Shown: piece after piece, positions 1 to 8,300 of the stretch | Position numbering within the stretch: the stretch's first letter is position 1 | Layout of the letters: each line of letters starts with the position of its first letter | From: Lachnospiraceae bacterium | GTDB lineage: Bacteria > Bacillota > Clostridia > Lachnospirales > Lachnospiraceae | Length of the DNA: 64,000 nucleotides | Assembly: GCA_021770345.1 (NCBI GenBank) | Contig: JAETRD010000011.1 | Location: 124,001-188,000, forward strand | Reading direction: 5' to 3' | The notes under the pieces: model-generated | Told to the model about the DNA's origin: nothing | Database searches by the model: none | Seen by the model: only the letters and a program-made list of their open reading frames with translations | Position numbers and translations under genes: made by a program

Positions 1-95
1 CCTGTTCCTGAAATTCCCCCACTTTTTCGAAAAGTATTGACAAATGCCCAAAAAATGCAGTTTCCCGCACCCCCAAAGCCCTGTTCAATACGCTT

Positions 96-125
96 ATTAT
101 AACGCCGGAGACATCCCTGTGTCAA
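96..125 (-). promoter_or_regulatory. Sigma-A promoter firing off the left edge
   Basis: On the minus strand a perfect -35 (TTGACA, 120-125) and a perfect -10 (TATAAT, 96-101) are separated by 18 bases. It points left, out of the window, so it must serve a gene not shown here. Bases 1-95 would be its 5' leader; I see no coding sequence there. The histidine kinase gene ends at 180, just upstream. Confidence 0.7.
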
Positions 126-179
126 CGGCGGCCAAACGGCGGAAATTCGAGAAAGACTTCGAAAACAGGCCCGGCCGTT

Positions 180-1307
180 TTACCTGACCGTAACGCGAAA
201 AAAAGCACAGGCGATACCGCCCCGGTGTATGCTGTTTGTCAGCTCCAGGTCCCCGCCGTGCTTTTTGCAGAGCATTCTGCAGATTGAAAGCCCCATTCCC
301 ATATGTCCCTTTTCCGTTATAAAATACGGCCGTGCACCCATTTGAAGCGCTTCCGCCGAAAAACCCGGCCCGTCATCCTGCACATAGCAGAACAGCCGCC
401 CGTCCGCCACCTCGAGCGTCACCCGTATCGTCTCCTGCGCATAGCGCATCGCGTTGAGTATCAGGTTGTCCGCCACCTCCTGAACGGCTCCGCCGTCACA
501 GAAAAATTCCCGCTGCCGTATCTCGCCCGCCGTGACCGCTATCTTCACTTTCTGCCCCTGTTCGAGCCCCTTCGCATTCTTTCCAAGGATTTCCAAAAGC
601 GCTTCCGCCGTGACCTTTTTATAGACGATCTCCCACTCTTCCATGCGGTTCATATGCTTCATCGACTGCGAAAACCGCTCGATACGCTCCACCTGACCCA
701 AAAGGGTTTTCACCGTTTCCGTCACTTTTTCTTCCGGCATATTTCCCGTCGGATAAAACTTCTCCATCATCGAAAGATACCCTTTCATAACGGTTAAAGG
801 CGTCCGGATATCGTGGGCAAACACCGCGTGGAGCACCCGCTGCTCCTCCATCAGCTCCCACGTTTTTCTCCGGTTTTCGATCAGCGCAAGCCGCATGTCG
901 TTCAGGCTTTTGCAAACCTGCGCCATCTCGTCCTCCCCGTCCAGTCCGCAGTCAAAGCTCAGATCTTCCCGGTTCAGGAAACGGATTTCCTTTTCGATTA
1001 ATGTGAGCGCGGGTTCCATCCGGTTTTTGTAGAACAGATGACATACCACAAAAATAATCCCGCAGACAAGCAGCACAATGGCCGCGGCCTCCGCAAAAGA
1101 CAGATACAGCAAAAACCGGTTTGCCCTTACCGATTCCTCCAGTTTCTCAATCATCTCTTTCCAGTTTTCAAGATACTTTACCGCAAACAGACCGCTGCAA
1201 AAAGCCGCTAAAAGCCCTGCTCCCACATAAAGCATGAGCGCCTTTTTTATCGTTGATTTTCGCAGCATATCCCCAAACCGGTTCCACTTTTCTTCTATAA
1301 AATCCAT
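180..1307 (-). CDS. Membrane sensor histidine kinase
   Basis: A 375-residue two-component sensor. Two hydrophobic segments (about residues 22-44 and 70-92) flank a short extracellular loop of only about 25 residues, followed by a HAMP-like linker. The phosphorylated histidine lies in AHDIRTPL (His165); the ATPase domain carries the N box (NLILNAMRYAQ), DDGPGF and GMGLSICRML. The short loop suggests it senses a membrane or cytoplasmic cue rather than a bulky external ligand. Its start overlaps the end of the response regulator by 13 bases, so the two are co-translated. It is the last gene of the nifS-nifU-rrf2 operon, which is unusual company. The signal is unknown. Confidence 0.9.
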   Translation of the reverse strand: MDFIEEKWNRFGDMLRKSTIKKALMLYVGAGLLAAFCSGLFAVKYLENWKEMIEKLEESVRANRFLLYLSFAEAAAIVLLVCGIIFVVCHLFYKNRMEPALTLIEKEIRFLNREDLSFDCGLDGEDEMAQVCKSLNDMRLALIENRRKTWELMEEQRVLHAVFAHDIRTPLTVMKGYLSMMEKFYPTGNMPEEKVTETVKTLLGQVERIERFSQSMKHMNRMEEWEIVYKKVTAEALLEILGKNAKGLEQGQKVKIAVTAGEIRQREFFCDGGAVQEVADNLILNAMRYAQETIRVTLEVADGRLFCYVQDDGPGFSAEALQMGARPYFITEKGHMGMGLSICRMLCKKHGGDLELTNSIHRGGIACAFFRVTVR

Positions 1308-1969
1308 CGATATCCCACTCCCCAGACTGTCTCTATCACTTCCTGCCCGGTATGCGCTCCGATTTTTTTGCGGATTCTGCGGATGTGCTCCGTAATGCTC
1401 TCACTGTTTCCCTCCTTGTCATAGCCCCAGAGTTTCTCGTAAATCGTTTCTTTGTCAAAGATGCGCCCGCGGTTTTTGCTCAGCAGTTCCAGAATGTCAA
1501 ATTCCGTTTTCGTCAGACTGACCTCGTTTCCCTGCACGCGCACTTTCCGGTCCGCGTAATCCACCAGGACCGGTCCGGTACTCATGACGTTCTTTCTGTC
1601 CATTCTCCGCGCTTCCCTGCGAAGATGGGCCATGACTCTTGCCTGCAGCTCCTCCATCGAAAACGGCTTTAAAATATAGTCGTCTGCGCCCGCCAGGAAA
1701 CCTTCCACCCGGTCCTGCTCTTCAATCTTTGCGGTCAGAAAGAGAATGGGGACATTGACGCTGTCCCGAATCCGTCTGCACAGGTCAAGTCCGTCCATCC
1801 CCGGCATATTCACGTCGAGCAGAATCAGATCCGGCTGCGTGTACAGCAAATCCAGCGCCCCTTTTCCCGAATTTGCCGTATATACCGCATATCCGAGCAT
1901 CTCAAAATAGTCTTTTAGCATCCGGCAGATTTCTTCTTCGTCGTCTGCGGCCAACAACTTATACTGCAT
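1295..1969 (-). CDS. OmpR/PhoB-family response regulator
   Basis: A 224-residue regulator with a receiver domain (phospho-acceptor Asp52 in LLDVNMPG, acidic pocket near residues 9-11, Lys in LKPFS) and a C-terminal winged helix ending GVGYRW. It is the partner of the adjacent kinase (13-base overlap) and overlaps the end of the Rrf2 gene by 11 bases. Such tight packing implies a single transcript with the Fe-S assembly genes. Targets cannot be read from sequence. Confidence 0.92.
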   Translation of the reverse strand: MQYKLLAADDEEEICRMLKDYFEMLGYAVYTANSGKGALDLLYTQPDLILLDVNMPGMDGLDLCRRIRDSVNVPILFLTAKIEEQDRVEGFLAGADDYILKPFSMEELQARVMAHLRREARRMDRKNVMSTGPVLVDYADRKVRVQGNEVSLTKTEFDILELLSKNRGRIFDKETIYEKLWGYDKEGNSESITEHIRRIRKKIGAHTGQEVIETVWGVGYRWIL

Positions 1970-2408
1970 CGTGCTCCTCCGTCCGCCCCCTCTGCTTTTC
2001 CCGCTGCAATTCGGCCAGCTCCGCTAACGTGATACCGTCTAAGACACCGCTTACGGCATCGTCTATTTTTTTCCAGACTTCCTGCGCCGCACACTGCTTT
2101 CCGCGCTCGCAGAAAAATTCCTCCTCGACGCAGGGAACCGGGGCAAGGCTTCCCTCAGTCAGGCGCAGAATCATCCCCACCGTATATTCCTCCGGCCGCC
2201 GCTTTAAGGCGTAACCGCCCTGGGGCCCCCGCACACTGCGCACATACCCGGCCCTGTTTAAGACGGAGATAATCTGCTCAAGGTATTTGTCGGATATCTG
2301 CTGTCTCGCTGCGATGTCCTTAATGCGGATGACCTCCCCCTCTTTCTCATTTATCGCCAGATCCAGCATCAGCCGCAATGCGTATCTGCCTTTCGTGGAT
2401 ATTTTCAT
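1959..2408 (-). CDS. Rrf2/IscR-family transcriptional regulator
   Basis: A 149-residue Rrf2-family protein: N-terminal winged helix (KGRYALRLMLDLA; RSVRGPQGGYALKR as the wing) and a C-terminal cysteine cluster, Cys93, Cys100 and Cys106. IscR binds a [2Fe-2S] cluster through three similar cysteines, so this protein is probably a Fe-S status sensor; the spacing (CX6CX5C) differs by one from classic IscR. It lies 36 bases downstream of nifU behind a GAGGAGG ribosome site. It probably controls the nifS promoter upstream. Having the regulator third, after nifS and nifU, is the reverse of the usual isc order. Confidence 0.88.
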   Translation of the reverse strand: MKISTKGRYALRLMLDLAINEKEGEVIRIKDIAARQQISDKYLEQIISVLNRAGYVRSVRGPQGGYALKRRPEEYTVGMILRLTEGSLAPVPCVEEEFFCERGKQCAAQEVWKKIDDAVSGVLDGITLAELAELQREKQRGRTEEHDAV

Positions 2409-2444
2409 ATGCCGGTACTCCTCCTCGCCCGTACTTCTTCCCTG

Positions 2445-2882
2445 TTAATACTCCTCCTCAATTTCCTCCTCGCCGATATCCTCTTTGGGCTTTTTGAGCC
2501 CTTCGATTTTGATGCCGTTCTTCTCCGCGTAATCCCAGAGCGCCGCGTGGATCGCCTCCTCCGCCAGCAGCGAACAGTGCACCTTGACCGGCGGCAGCCC
2601 GTCTAACGCCTCCATCACGGCCCTGTTTGTGACCTGCATCGCCTCCTCGACGGTCTTCCCGCGCACGAGCTCCGTCGCCATACTGCTCGTCGCCACCGCG
2701 GCCCCGCAGCCAAACGTCTTGAATTTGCAGTCGCGGATGATGCGGTTCTCGTCGATATCCAGATACATGCGCATGATATCGCCGCATTTCGCGTTTCCCA
2801 CGGTACCCACGCCGCTCGCGTCCGCGATCTCTCCGACATTCCTCGGATTCTGAAAATGATCCATTACTTTTTCACTGTACAT
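2445..2882 (-). CDS. nifU: NifU/IscU-type Fe-S cluster scaffold
   Basis: A 145-residue scaffold on which Fe-S clusters are built before transfer to apo-proteins. The three conserved cluster cysteines are present: Cys33 (GNAKCGD), Cys59 (FGCGAA) and Cys103 (VHCSLLAEE). The C-terminus adds a short acidic tail rich in Glu. Only the N-terminal NifU/IscU domain is present, as in most anaerobic Firmicutes. The start overlaps the end of nifS by 11 bases, showing coupled synthesis with its sulfur donor. Confidence 0.95.
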   Translation of the reverse strand: MYSEKVMDHFQNPRNVGEIADASGVGTVGNAKCGDIMRMYLDIDENRIIRDCKFKTFGCGAAVATSSMATELVRGKTVEEAMQVTNRAVMEALDGLPPVKVHCSLLAEEAIHAALWDYAEKNGIKIEGLKKPKEDIGEEEIEEEY

Positions 2883-4077
2883 ATGAGTCCCCCCTGTTTT
2901 TCTTCACAAAATCTTCGTAAAGCGGCGACATATCCCGCAGATGCGCCACAATTTCTTTCAGACTGTCCACGACATAATCCGCGTCCTCCATCGTCGTATC
3001 CTCACTGACGGTAAGCCGCAGCGAACCATGTGCGATCTCGTGGGGAAGCCCGATGGCCAAAAGCACATGCGAAGGATCTAACGACCCCGAAGTACAGGCC
3101 GAACCGCTCGAAGCGCAGATTCCTTTCCCGTCGAGAAGAATCAGCAGCGACTCCCCCTCGATAAACCGGAAACAGAAATTGACATTGTTCGGCAATCTCC
3201 GCTCGCGGTCCCCGTTCAGCCGCGCATAAGGGATTTCGGCCTCAATGCGGGCGATCATATGATCCCGCACCTTTCGCTCCTTTGCGGTGTAAGCCTCCAT
3301 ATGCTCCGTGGCAAGCTCCGCCGCCCGCGCAAACCCTACGATGCCCGGCACGTTCTCCGTCCCGGCTCTTCTGGCGCGCTCCTGGGCGCCGCCGTGCACG
3401 AAGGAACGGATTTTCACACCCTTTCTTATATACAGAAAACCGATGCCCTTCGGCCCGTTTATCTTGTGCCCGCTCGCGCTCAACATGTCGATATGCATCG
3501 CGTCCACGTCTATCGGCAGACGGGTGTATGCCTGCACGGCGTCCGTGTGAAACAGCACCCCGTGCTCCTTCGCGATCTTTCCGATTTCGGCGATCGGTTC
3601 GACGGTTCCGATCTCATTGTTTGCAAACATCACGGAAATCAGAATGGTGTCCGGGCGGATGGCGCGCTCTAACTGTTCCAAATCCACGATCCCGTTTTCG
3701 TCCACATCCAGATACGTCACCTCATAGCCGCATTTTTCCAGATACTGACAGGTGTGCAGCACGGCATGATGCTCAATCTTTGTCGTGATTATGTGCTTCC
3801 CCTTATCCCTGTACGCCTCCGCCGCAGCCTTTATGGCCCAGTTGTCCGACTCAGAGCCTCCGGCGGTAAAATAAATATTCTCAGGCGTCGTTCCGATCGT
3901 CGTCCCGATCAGCGCCCGCGCGTCGTCGACGGCGCTCCTGTTATCGGAAGAAATGCTGTATATGCCGGACGGATTGCCGAACTTCTCGGTAAAATACGGA
4001 AGCATCGCCTTCAGAACCTCGGGCTTCACCGGCGTAGTGGCCGCATTGTCCATATAAATAATCTTTTTTTCCATCAT
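2872..4077 (-). CDS. nifS: Cysteine desulfurase NifS/IscS
   Basis: A 401-residue PLP enzyme that takes sulfur from cysteine (giving alanine) and hands it as persulfide to NifU. The N-terminus (YMDNAATTP) and PLP lysine loop (SASGHKINGPKG) are typical; the catalytic cysteine sits in SSGSACTSGS, the long mobile loop of the NifS/IscS group. Two adjacent ATGs are possible; the difference is one residue. First gene of the five-gene operon. A sigma-A promoter and a candidate Rrf2 site lie just upstream. Confidence 0.95.
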   Translation of the reverse strand: MMEKKIIYMDNAATTPVKPEVLKAMLPYFTEKFGNPSGIYSISSDNRSAVDDARALIGTTIGTTPENIYFTAGGSESDNWAIKAAAEAYRDKGKHIITTKIEHHAVLHTCQYLEKCGYEVTYLDVDENGIVDLEQLERAIRPDTILISVMFANNEIGTVEPIAEIGKIAKEHGVLFHTDAVQAYTRLPIDVDAMHIDMLSASGHKINGPKGIGFLYIRKGVKIRSFVHGGAQERARRAGTENVPGIVGFARAAELATEHMEAYTAKERKVRDHMIARIEAEIPYARLNGDRERRLPNNVNFCFRFIEGESLLILLDGKGICASSGSACTSGSLDPSHVLLAIGLPHEIAHGSLRLTVSEDTTMEDADYVVDSLKEIVAHLRDMSPLYEDFVKKNRGDSYVQ

Positions 4078-4099
4078 GTATTCACTTCCTTTTCGGTTT

Positions 4100-4153
4100 A
4101 TATCATAGTAATACGATATGTTTTATAGTAATACATGTTTTTTGATTTGTCAA
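4100..4153 (-). promoter_or_regulatory. nifS operon promoter with candidate Rrf2 operator
   Basis: The -35 is TTGACA (4148-4153) and the -10 TACTAT (4125-4130), 17 bases apart. GTATTACTAT occurs twice in the minus strand at a 20-base step, once covering the -10 and once just downstream. The downstream copy lies in the imperfect 20-base palindrome ATATCATAGTAATACGATAT (4100-4119). Its position is right for a repressor such as the Rrf2 protein of this operon; that link is inference. Confidence 0.55.
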
Positions 4154-4173
4154 CCGGTACCGGAACACAAAAA

Positions 4174-4202
4174 AGAGGATGAGCAATTAACAGCCATCCT
4201 CT
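4174..4202 (-). terminator. Intrinsic terminator after the DUF2461 gene
   Basis: An 8-base-pair stem (AGAGGATG / CATCCTCT) with a 13-base loop; read leftward it is followed by six T. It separates the DUF2461 transcript from the nifS promoter. Confidence 0.75.
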
Positions 4203-4247
4203 CTCCCGCCGTATGAATCTGCGGTTAAACACAATCTGAATTTTATA

Positions 4248-4931
4248 TCACCTTGTCGGCATCTGAAAGTCCGCAAGCGCCCTGTTCAGATAGTCGTTAA
4301 ACGGTTTCATGATCCGGAAAAGCTCTGCTGCTTTTGCGATAAATGCTCCCGCATTGCTCAGTTCTTCGTCTCTCAGCGGATATTCCAGGTACCAGCTCTT
4401 AAATTTCAGATATTCCGCCTGCGGGTGTTCTTTCTCATATCCCGCCGGAACATTTTTTAATGACGTTCCCTGCACCGTGAAATATTTTTCAAACTCCGGC
4501 TCATGGATGATCTTCTCCCACTCTTCGCCGTTCGCCGCGATATAATCCCGTATCATCCTTGTCGCGTCCTTAAACATATCCGCAAACAGGCCGCCGCCCA
4601 AAAAGGACTGATCGCCCGGCTTTATCATCAGATAATATCCGACCGGAACGGGCAGTTTTCCCTTCGCGGAAATATGCGCGCGGAACGCGGGATTATACGG
4701 CGATTTGTCGTGGCTGAACCGCGTATCCCGGACAATCTTAAACGTGAGATCCTTCGGTTCGTTATGCAAAATACTGCCGTCAAATGTTCCGATTTCCAGT
4801 ATCAGTGCCTGCAATAACTTTTCAAATTCGGCATTTGCATTTTTGAAGTCGTCCTTGTTAGCATGATACCATTCGCGGTTGTTATTCCTGCTCAGCGCCG
4901 ATAAATAATCTATGATAACCTGTGTATTCAT
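4248..4931 (-). CDS. DUF2461 family protein
   Basis: A 227-residue member of the DUF2461 family, recognised by NNREWYHANKDDFKNA near the N-terminus, the RDTRFSHDKSPYN core and the GYYLMIKPGDQSFLGGG strand. The family is widespread and soluble, without an assigned biochemical role. It begins 15 bases after the sigma-factor gene behind a GGAGGAGAG ribosome site, so the two form an operon ended by the terminator at 4174-4202. No signal peptide or membrane segment. Confidence 0.85.
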   Translation of the reverse strand: MNTQVIIDYLSALSRNNNREWYHANKDDFKNANAEFEKLLQALILEIGTFDGSILHNEPKDLTFKIVRDTRFSHDKSPYNPAFRAHISAKGKLPVPVGYYLMIKPGDQSFLGGGLFADMFKDATRMIRDYIAANGEEWEKIIHEPEFEKYFTVQGTSLKNVPAGYEKEHPQAEYLKFKSWYLEYPLRDEELSNAGAFIAKAAELFRIMKPFNDYLNRALADFQMPTR

Positions 4932-4946
4932 AATCTCTCTCCTCCT

Positions 4947-5798
4947 CTATGATTTCCGGATCACGGAAAGCTGCGTGGAATCTAAAAATTCCCGTATCAG
5001 ACGTCTCGTGCGCTCGGGAGACTGATAGGGTTTGCAGAACGAAAAATCCTGTGACAAATCGTCAATCTCTTCCATCGCATTTTTCACATCCACCATGGTC
5101 TGAACGGGGATTTCCGCGGCTGTTACATAATCGAGCTGCTGCGGATTTATCCTGTGGTTTTGTATCGCATAGTTCACTCTGTCTTTGCACTTACATCTGC
5201 CGTTGCCGTATTCTCCGCAGTACTGCCCGAGAAAGTCCGCCATTTTTTTGCGGATGCGGGAGAGCCGCCGGCGATACGCTTCCGGGGTCATTCCCAGAAT
5301 GTCCCCCGCAATACGGCTGTCAATCTGAAACATCGTACCCAGGATAAAAATACATCGGCTCTCCGCGTCGAGGCATTGCAGCATCACATTCGTACAGGAC
5401 ATTTTGAGTTCTTCCGCGAGGATATCCTTTTCCACATTCTGTGCCAAATCTGGCACAGAATTTATGTCTGCATGTTCGATATCGTCTCCGTAGTACGCAA
5501 AACTCAGCGGATAGCGGGCAAACATATGCTTTTTGTAATTTTTCAGATGATTTGCCGCAATGGAAAAGACCCATGTCGTAAATGAGCTGTCGCCCCGGAA
5601 AGAGGACAGATGCGTGATCATTTTTAATAAGATGTCCTGTGTGGCATCCTCCGCATCCGCAAATGTGCCGAGCATCCGCAGGGATAAATTAAATACCAGA
5701 TCCTGCACGCCCGCAACCAGCGTTTCAAGGGCTTTTTTATCCCCCGCCGTGGCTTCCCGGACCAAAGCCTGTAGTTCGTCATTCGTTTTTTTGTTCAT
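4947..5798 (-). CDS. ECF-like RNA polymerase sigma factor with an extra C-terminal domain
   Basis: A 283-residue sigma-70-family protein. Region 2 (about residues 15-90) includes DAEDATQDILLKM and the aromatic strip SSFTTWVFSIAANHLKNY; region 4 follows (about 120-190) with DSRIAGDILGMTPEAYRRRLSRIRKK. About 90 further residues make an extension with a Cys cluster (QYCGEYGNGRCKCKDRV), possibly metal-binding. ECF factors are usually 170-200 residues, so the tail is a notable addition. No anti-sigma gene is adjacent; the tail may supply regulation. The upstream ECF-type promoter suggests autoregulation. Confidence 0.85.
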   Translation of the reverse strand: MNKKTNDELQALVREATAGDKKALETLVAGVQDLVFNLSLRMLGTFADAEDATQDILLKMITHLSSFRGDSSFTTWVFSIAANHLKNYKKHMFARYPLSFAYYGDDIEHADINSVPDLAQNVEKDILAEELKMSCTNVMLQCLDAESRCIFILGTMFQIDSRIAGDILGMTPEAYRRRLSRIRKKMADFLGQYCGEYGNGRCKCKDRVNYAIQNHRINPQQLDYVTAAEIPVQTMVDVKNAMEEIDDLSQDFSFCKPYQSPERTRRLIREFLDSTQLSVIRKS

Positions 5799-5818
5799 CG
5801 ATTTTTACCTCCTGTTTC

Positions 5819-5848
5819 ATTAGACAATATTTCCCCGTCCGTGTGACA
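5819..5848 (-). promoter_or_regulatory. Candidate ECF-type autoregulated promoter
   Basis: Upstream of the sigma gene the minus strand carries TGTCACAC (5841-5848) and TGTCTAAT (5819-5826), the shape of an ECF -35/-10 pair and unlike a sigma-A promoter. It precedes the AGGAGG ribosome site by a short leader. Autoregulation by the encoded factor is the simplest reading. Confidence 0.5.
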
Positions 5849-5941
5849 GAAAATAATTATTTTTTGAAAGACAGGGCAATTTTCGGCAGGTCCCGGATTC
5901 GTTTTCCATGGTGCGGCGCGCAGATTCTTTTCCTGTCTTTC

Positions 5942-6601
5942 TTACAGATATTTCCGCAGCGCCGCCCCCTGCGCGAGTTTTGACACATTTTTCTTATAGA
6001 AGAGGCAAGACAGAAGGTACTGTCCGAGCGCTCCCGCAAAAATAAACCCGTAACCGATCACTATAACCGCGGGAGCCGAAAGCCGCAATATGGGCTCAGT
6101 CATCAGCATATAAAAGGTAGTCCCCACAGAGCCGCCGAAATAAAGCAAAAAAAACACGATCATCGAAGCCACAAAATATTTGTAGCATGCCCCGCACAGC
6201 AGCATAATCAGAAACGCCGAAACCGCCATCCAGAGCAGTGAAAACATCTGCATGGCGTCGCCCGCGCCTCCACGGGCGACGGTCGCCGCAGCCACGATCG
6301 TATACGCAGGCAGCATGCCGCAGACGGTCAGAAGCGTCGGTATCGACGTGTCCGCCGCCTTTTTCCAGGGCGAAGACCGCAGCAGCTCGCAGGAATTCAT
6401 GCTGTACCAGATCTGCACGACAAACATCGGAAACAGTGCCAGAAAAAACAGCGCCGTGTTCAGAAACTGCACGTTGTTTCCCCCCGTCACAATCCATACC
6501 GCAATGCCGCCTCCTGCGATCAGAACCATCGCGGCCAGATTCATTACAATGCCGTAAGCGTACTTAATCATCCGCACTGCCAGTTTTAATTGTCTCATCA
6601 C
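5942..6601 (-). CDS. Membrane protein, ABC-2-like permease subunit
   Basis: A 219-residue protein with about six hydrophobic segments and no enzymatic motif. It overlaps the preceding membrane gene by 38 bases and lies in the GntR/ATPase operon, so it is probably one of two permease subunits of an ABC exporter or bacitracin/lipid-type transporter. The first codon could be GTG (6601) or the following ATG (6598); GGAGGG lies 8 or 11 bases upstream respectively. No close family is recognised by eye. Confidence 0.7.
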   Translation of the reverse strand: MMRQLKLAVRMIKYAYGIVMNLAAMVLIAGGGIAVWIVTGGNNVQFLNTALFFLALFPMFVVQIWYSMNSCELLRSSPWKKAADTSIPTLLTVCGMLPAYTIVAAATVARGGAGDAMQMFSLLWMAVSAFLIMLLCGACYKYFVASMIVFFLLYFGGSVGTTFYMLMTEPILRLSAPAVIVIGYGFIFAGALGQYLLSCLFYKKNVSKLAQGAALRKYL

Positions 6602-7262
6602 GATAACTTCCCTCCATTCTTTGCATCACATGTTTCACCGAAAAGACCGCAAGCAGCAGCGCCGCCGCGGCAGCCGGCACAAGCACCCAGATGTGCCCTG
6701 CGGCGATCTGCCCGAGCGCCCCCGCAGTCAGTGCCATAAAGATTCCCATTGCACACACGGAAATAAGATAATACCACACCATCATCGTAACATGCCGCGC
6801 GGCGGACGCTGCAAGAAGCCAGACCGCATAGTCCAGAAAAAGAACCGTAAGAAGCCGGACTGTCATTCCCGCCGCGACCCCTTCCGACGGCGGCAAGATT
6901 CGCTCGAGAACCGCTCCGGGCAGGATAATCGCCGCCATGCCGCAAAAATGACAGAAACCGTCCCACACCAGCGCTCTTTCTATCAGTTTCGTCCCTCTTA
7001 CCGAAGTCTTCAGATATTCAAATGCCATCGTTCCGCGCGCACAGATTCCCCCGAAAATCCAAAAATCGAAAAAGACGGCAGCGGCGCCGTACAACCCCGC
7101 ACAGACTTCCAGCAACGACCGCCCCGCGTACAGCAGCACAAATGCCTGCAAAGCCAGCAGCAGCGCGGGCAGCGCCACATATAAAATCAGACGGACACAC
7201 GCCGGCGCAAACGCCCGGTAACTGTTTCTGTTTCCCATTCTTCTTTCCATACTTATCCCCAT
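6564..7262 (-). CDS. Membrane protein, ABC-2-like permease subunit
   Basis: A 232-residue protein with about six membrane segments, beginning near residue 22. It sits between the ABC ATPase and the second membrane gene. Together they resemble YtrA-type operons, where a GntR regulator controls an ATPase and membrane partners that act on cell-wall antibiotics or envelope stress. An internal ATG at 7250 is an equally plausible start. The 5' leader, 115 bases long, holds the A/T palindrome repeat at 7311-7369. Confidence 0.7.
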   Translation of the reverse strand: MGISMERRMGNRNSYRAFAPACVRLILYVALPALLLALQAFVLLYAGRSLLEVCAGLYGAAAVFFDFWIFGGICARGTMAFEYLKTSVRGTKLIERALVWDGFCHFCGMAAIILPGAVLERILPPSEGVAAGMTVRLLTVLFLDYAVWLLAASAARHVTMMVWYYLISVCAMGIFMALTAGALGQIAAGHIWVLVPAAAAALLLAVFSVKHVMQRMEGSYRDETIKTGSADD

Positions 7263-7310
7263 TTCTGCGCAGCTTTTTATGGCTTAGCTACGCTGAGACT
7301 ATTGCATATA

Positions 7311-7369
7311 AAGTTTGTGGATGCCGCGCAGCCACAAACTTGGGATTGAAAATTTTAATTTTCAATCTT
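7311..7369 (-). repeat. Intergenic repeat, copy 1 (GTTTGTG stem plus A/T palindrome)
   Basis: On the plus strand, AAGTTTGTGG and CCACAAACTT form a 10-bp stem around an 11-base loop, followed by GGG and then the A/T palindrome (GATTGAAAATT, TT, AATTTTCAATC). The same arrangement with a changed loop recurs at 45281-45333, and the palindrome alone at 8301-8328. Here it lies between the ATPase stop and the next gene of the same operon. Confidence 0.75.
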
Positions 7370-7376
7370 CCGCCTC

Positions 7377-8282
7377 CTAATGAAACTGCAGCGACGTGTT
7401 CTCGCGCATCACGGCCACACTGATCTGAAACAGGTTCGGCGTCTCCGTACAGACGTCCATCCCCGCCAGTCCGTCAAGCTTTTCGGCAAGGCAGATTCCC
7501 TCGAAACCGTACCGGTTCTCCGTCATGCTGTAGAGGATTTTCCGCGCCATTTCGGCGTCCTCCCTCTCGCCCTTCACCAACACATATTTTTCCTTTAAAT
7601 CCTCCACAAATCCCTGCTCCACCACGGCGCCGTGCTCCATGATCACCGCGTAGTCCGTGACATTTTCCATATCCGAGATATTGTGAGTCGAGAACAGCAC
7701 GCTCCGCTCCCCGCCTCCGTCCGCGAGATACTCTCTTATCATCTCGCAGAGTTTGTCACGCATCAGCGGGTCTAACGGAGACGCGGGCTCATCTAGGATC
7801 AAAAGCTTTGTATCCCTCGCGAGCACCCCGGCCAGCATCAGCTTCATGCGGTTTCCGTCGGACAGCTCCGACACCTTTTTCCCGCTTCCCGGGTTCCCCT
7901 CCCCCACAAGTCCGAGCTCGGCCAGAAGGCGGCCGTATCTCTCGGGCCGAAAGTTTTCGAACAGCAGCTCGCTGACCTCCCCCACCTGTTTTATATTCCA
8001 GTGGGGCAGATAATAACAGCCCGGCCCCGTGTAGCCGATGGCCTCGCGCACGCCGCTCTCCGGCTTTTCCCGGTCCGCATCGCTGTATCTGCCGAAAAAG
8101 CAGAGTTCTCCTTTATAGTCGAGCCTTGTGCCCGCAAGGATATTGATAAGCGTCGTCTTTCCCGCGCCGTTCTCCCCGATCAGCGCCGTCGCAAACCCCT
8201 TCGGTATCGCAAGCTTGGGCACCGCGAGCCGGAAATTTTTATAGTTCTTCTCGACATTTTTTACCTGAATCACATTTTCCAT
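7377..8282 (-). CDS. ABC transporter ATP-binding protein
   Basis: About 301 residues from the ATG at 8282 (GGAGGGAAAG ribosome site); an upstream TTG extension running through the palindrome repeat is possible but unlikely. Walker A is GENGAGKTT, the signature is unusual (ELSDGNRMKLML rather than LSGGQ), Walker B is LLILDEPASPLD and the H-loop FSTHNISDM. About 90 residues follow the ATPase core and may be regulatory. Best read as the motor of the two membrane proteins downstream. It belongs to the YtrB/BcrA-like exporter group. Confidence 0.88.
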   Translation of the reverse strand: MENVIQVKNVEKNYKNFRLAVPKLAIPKGFATALIGENGAGKTTLINILAGTRLDYKGELCFFGRYSDADREKPESGVREAIGYTGPGCYYLPHWNIKQVGEVSELLFENFRPERYGRLLAELGLVGEGNPGSGKKVSELSDGNRMKLMLAGVLARDTKLLILDEPASPLDPLMRDKLCEMIREYLADGGGERSVLFSTHNISDMENVTDYAVIMEHGAVVEQGFVEDLKEKYVLVKGEREDAEMARKILYSMTENRYGFEGICLAEKLDGLAGMDVCTETPNLFQISVAVMRENTSLQFH

Positions 8283-8300
8283 CTTTCCCTCCATGTTCTG

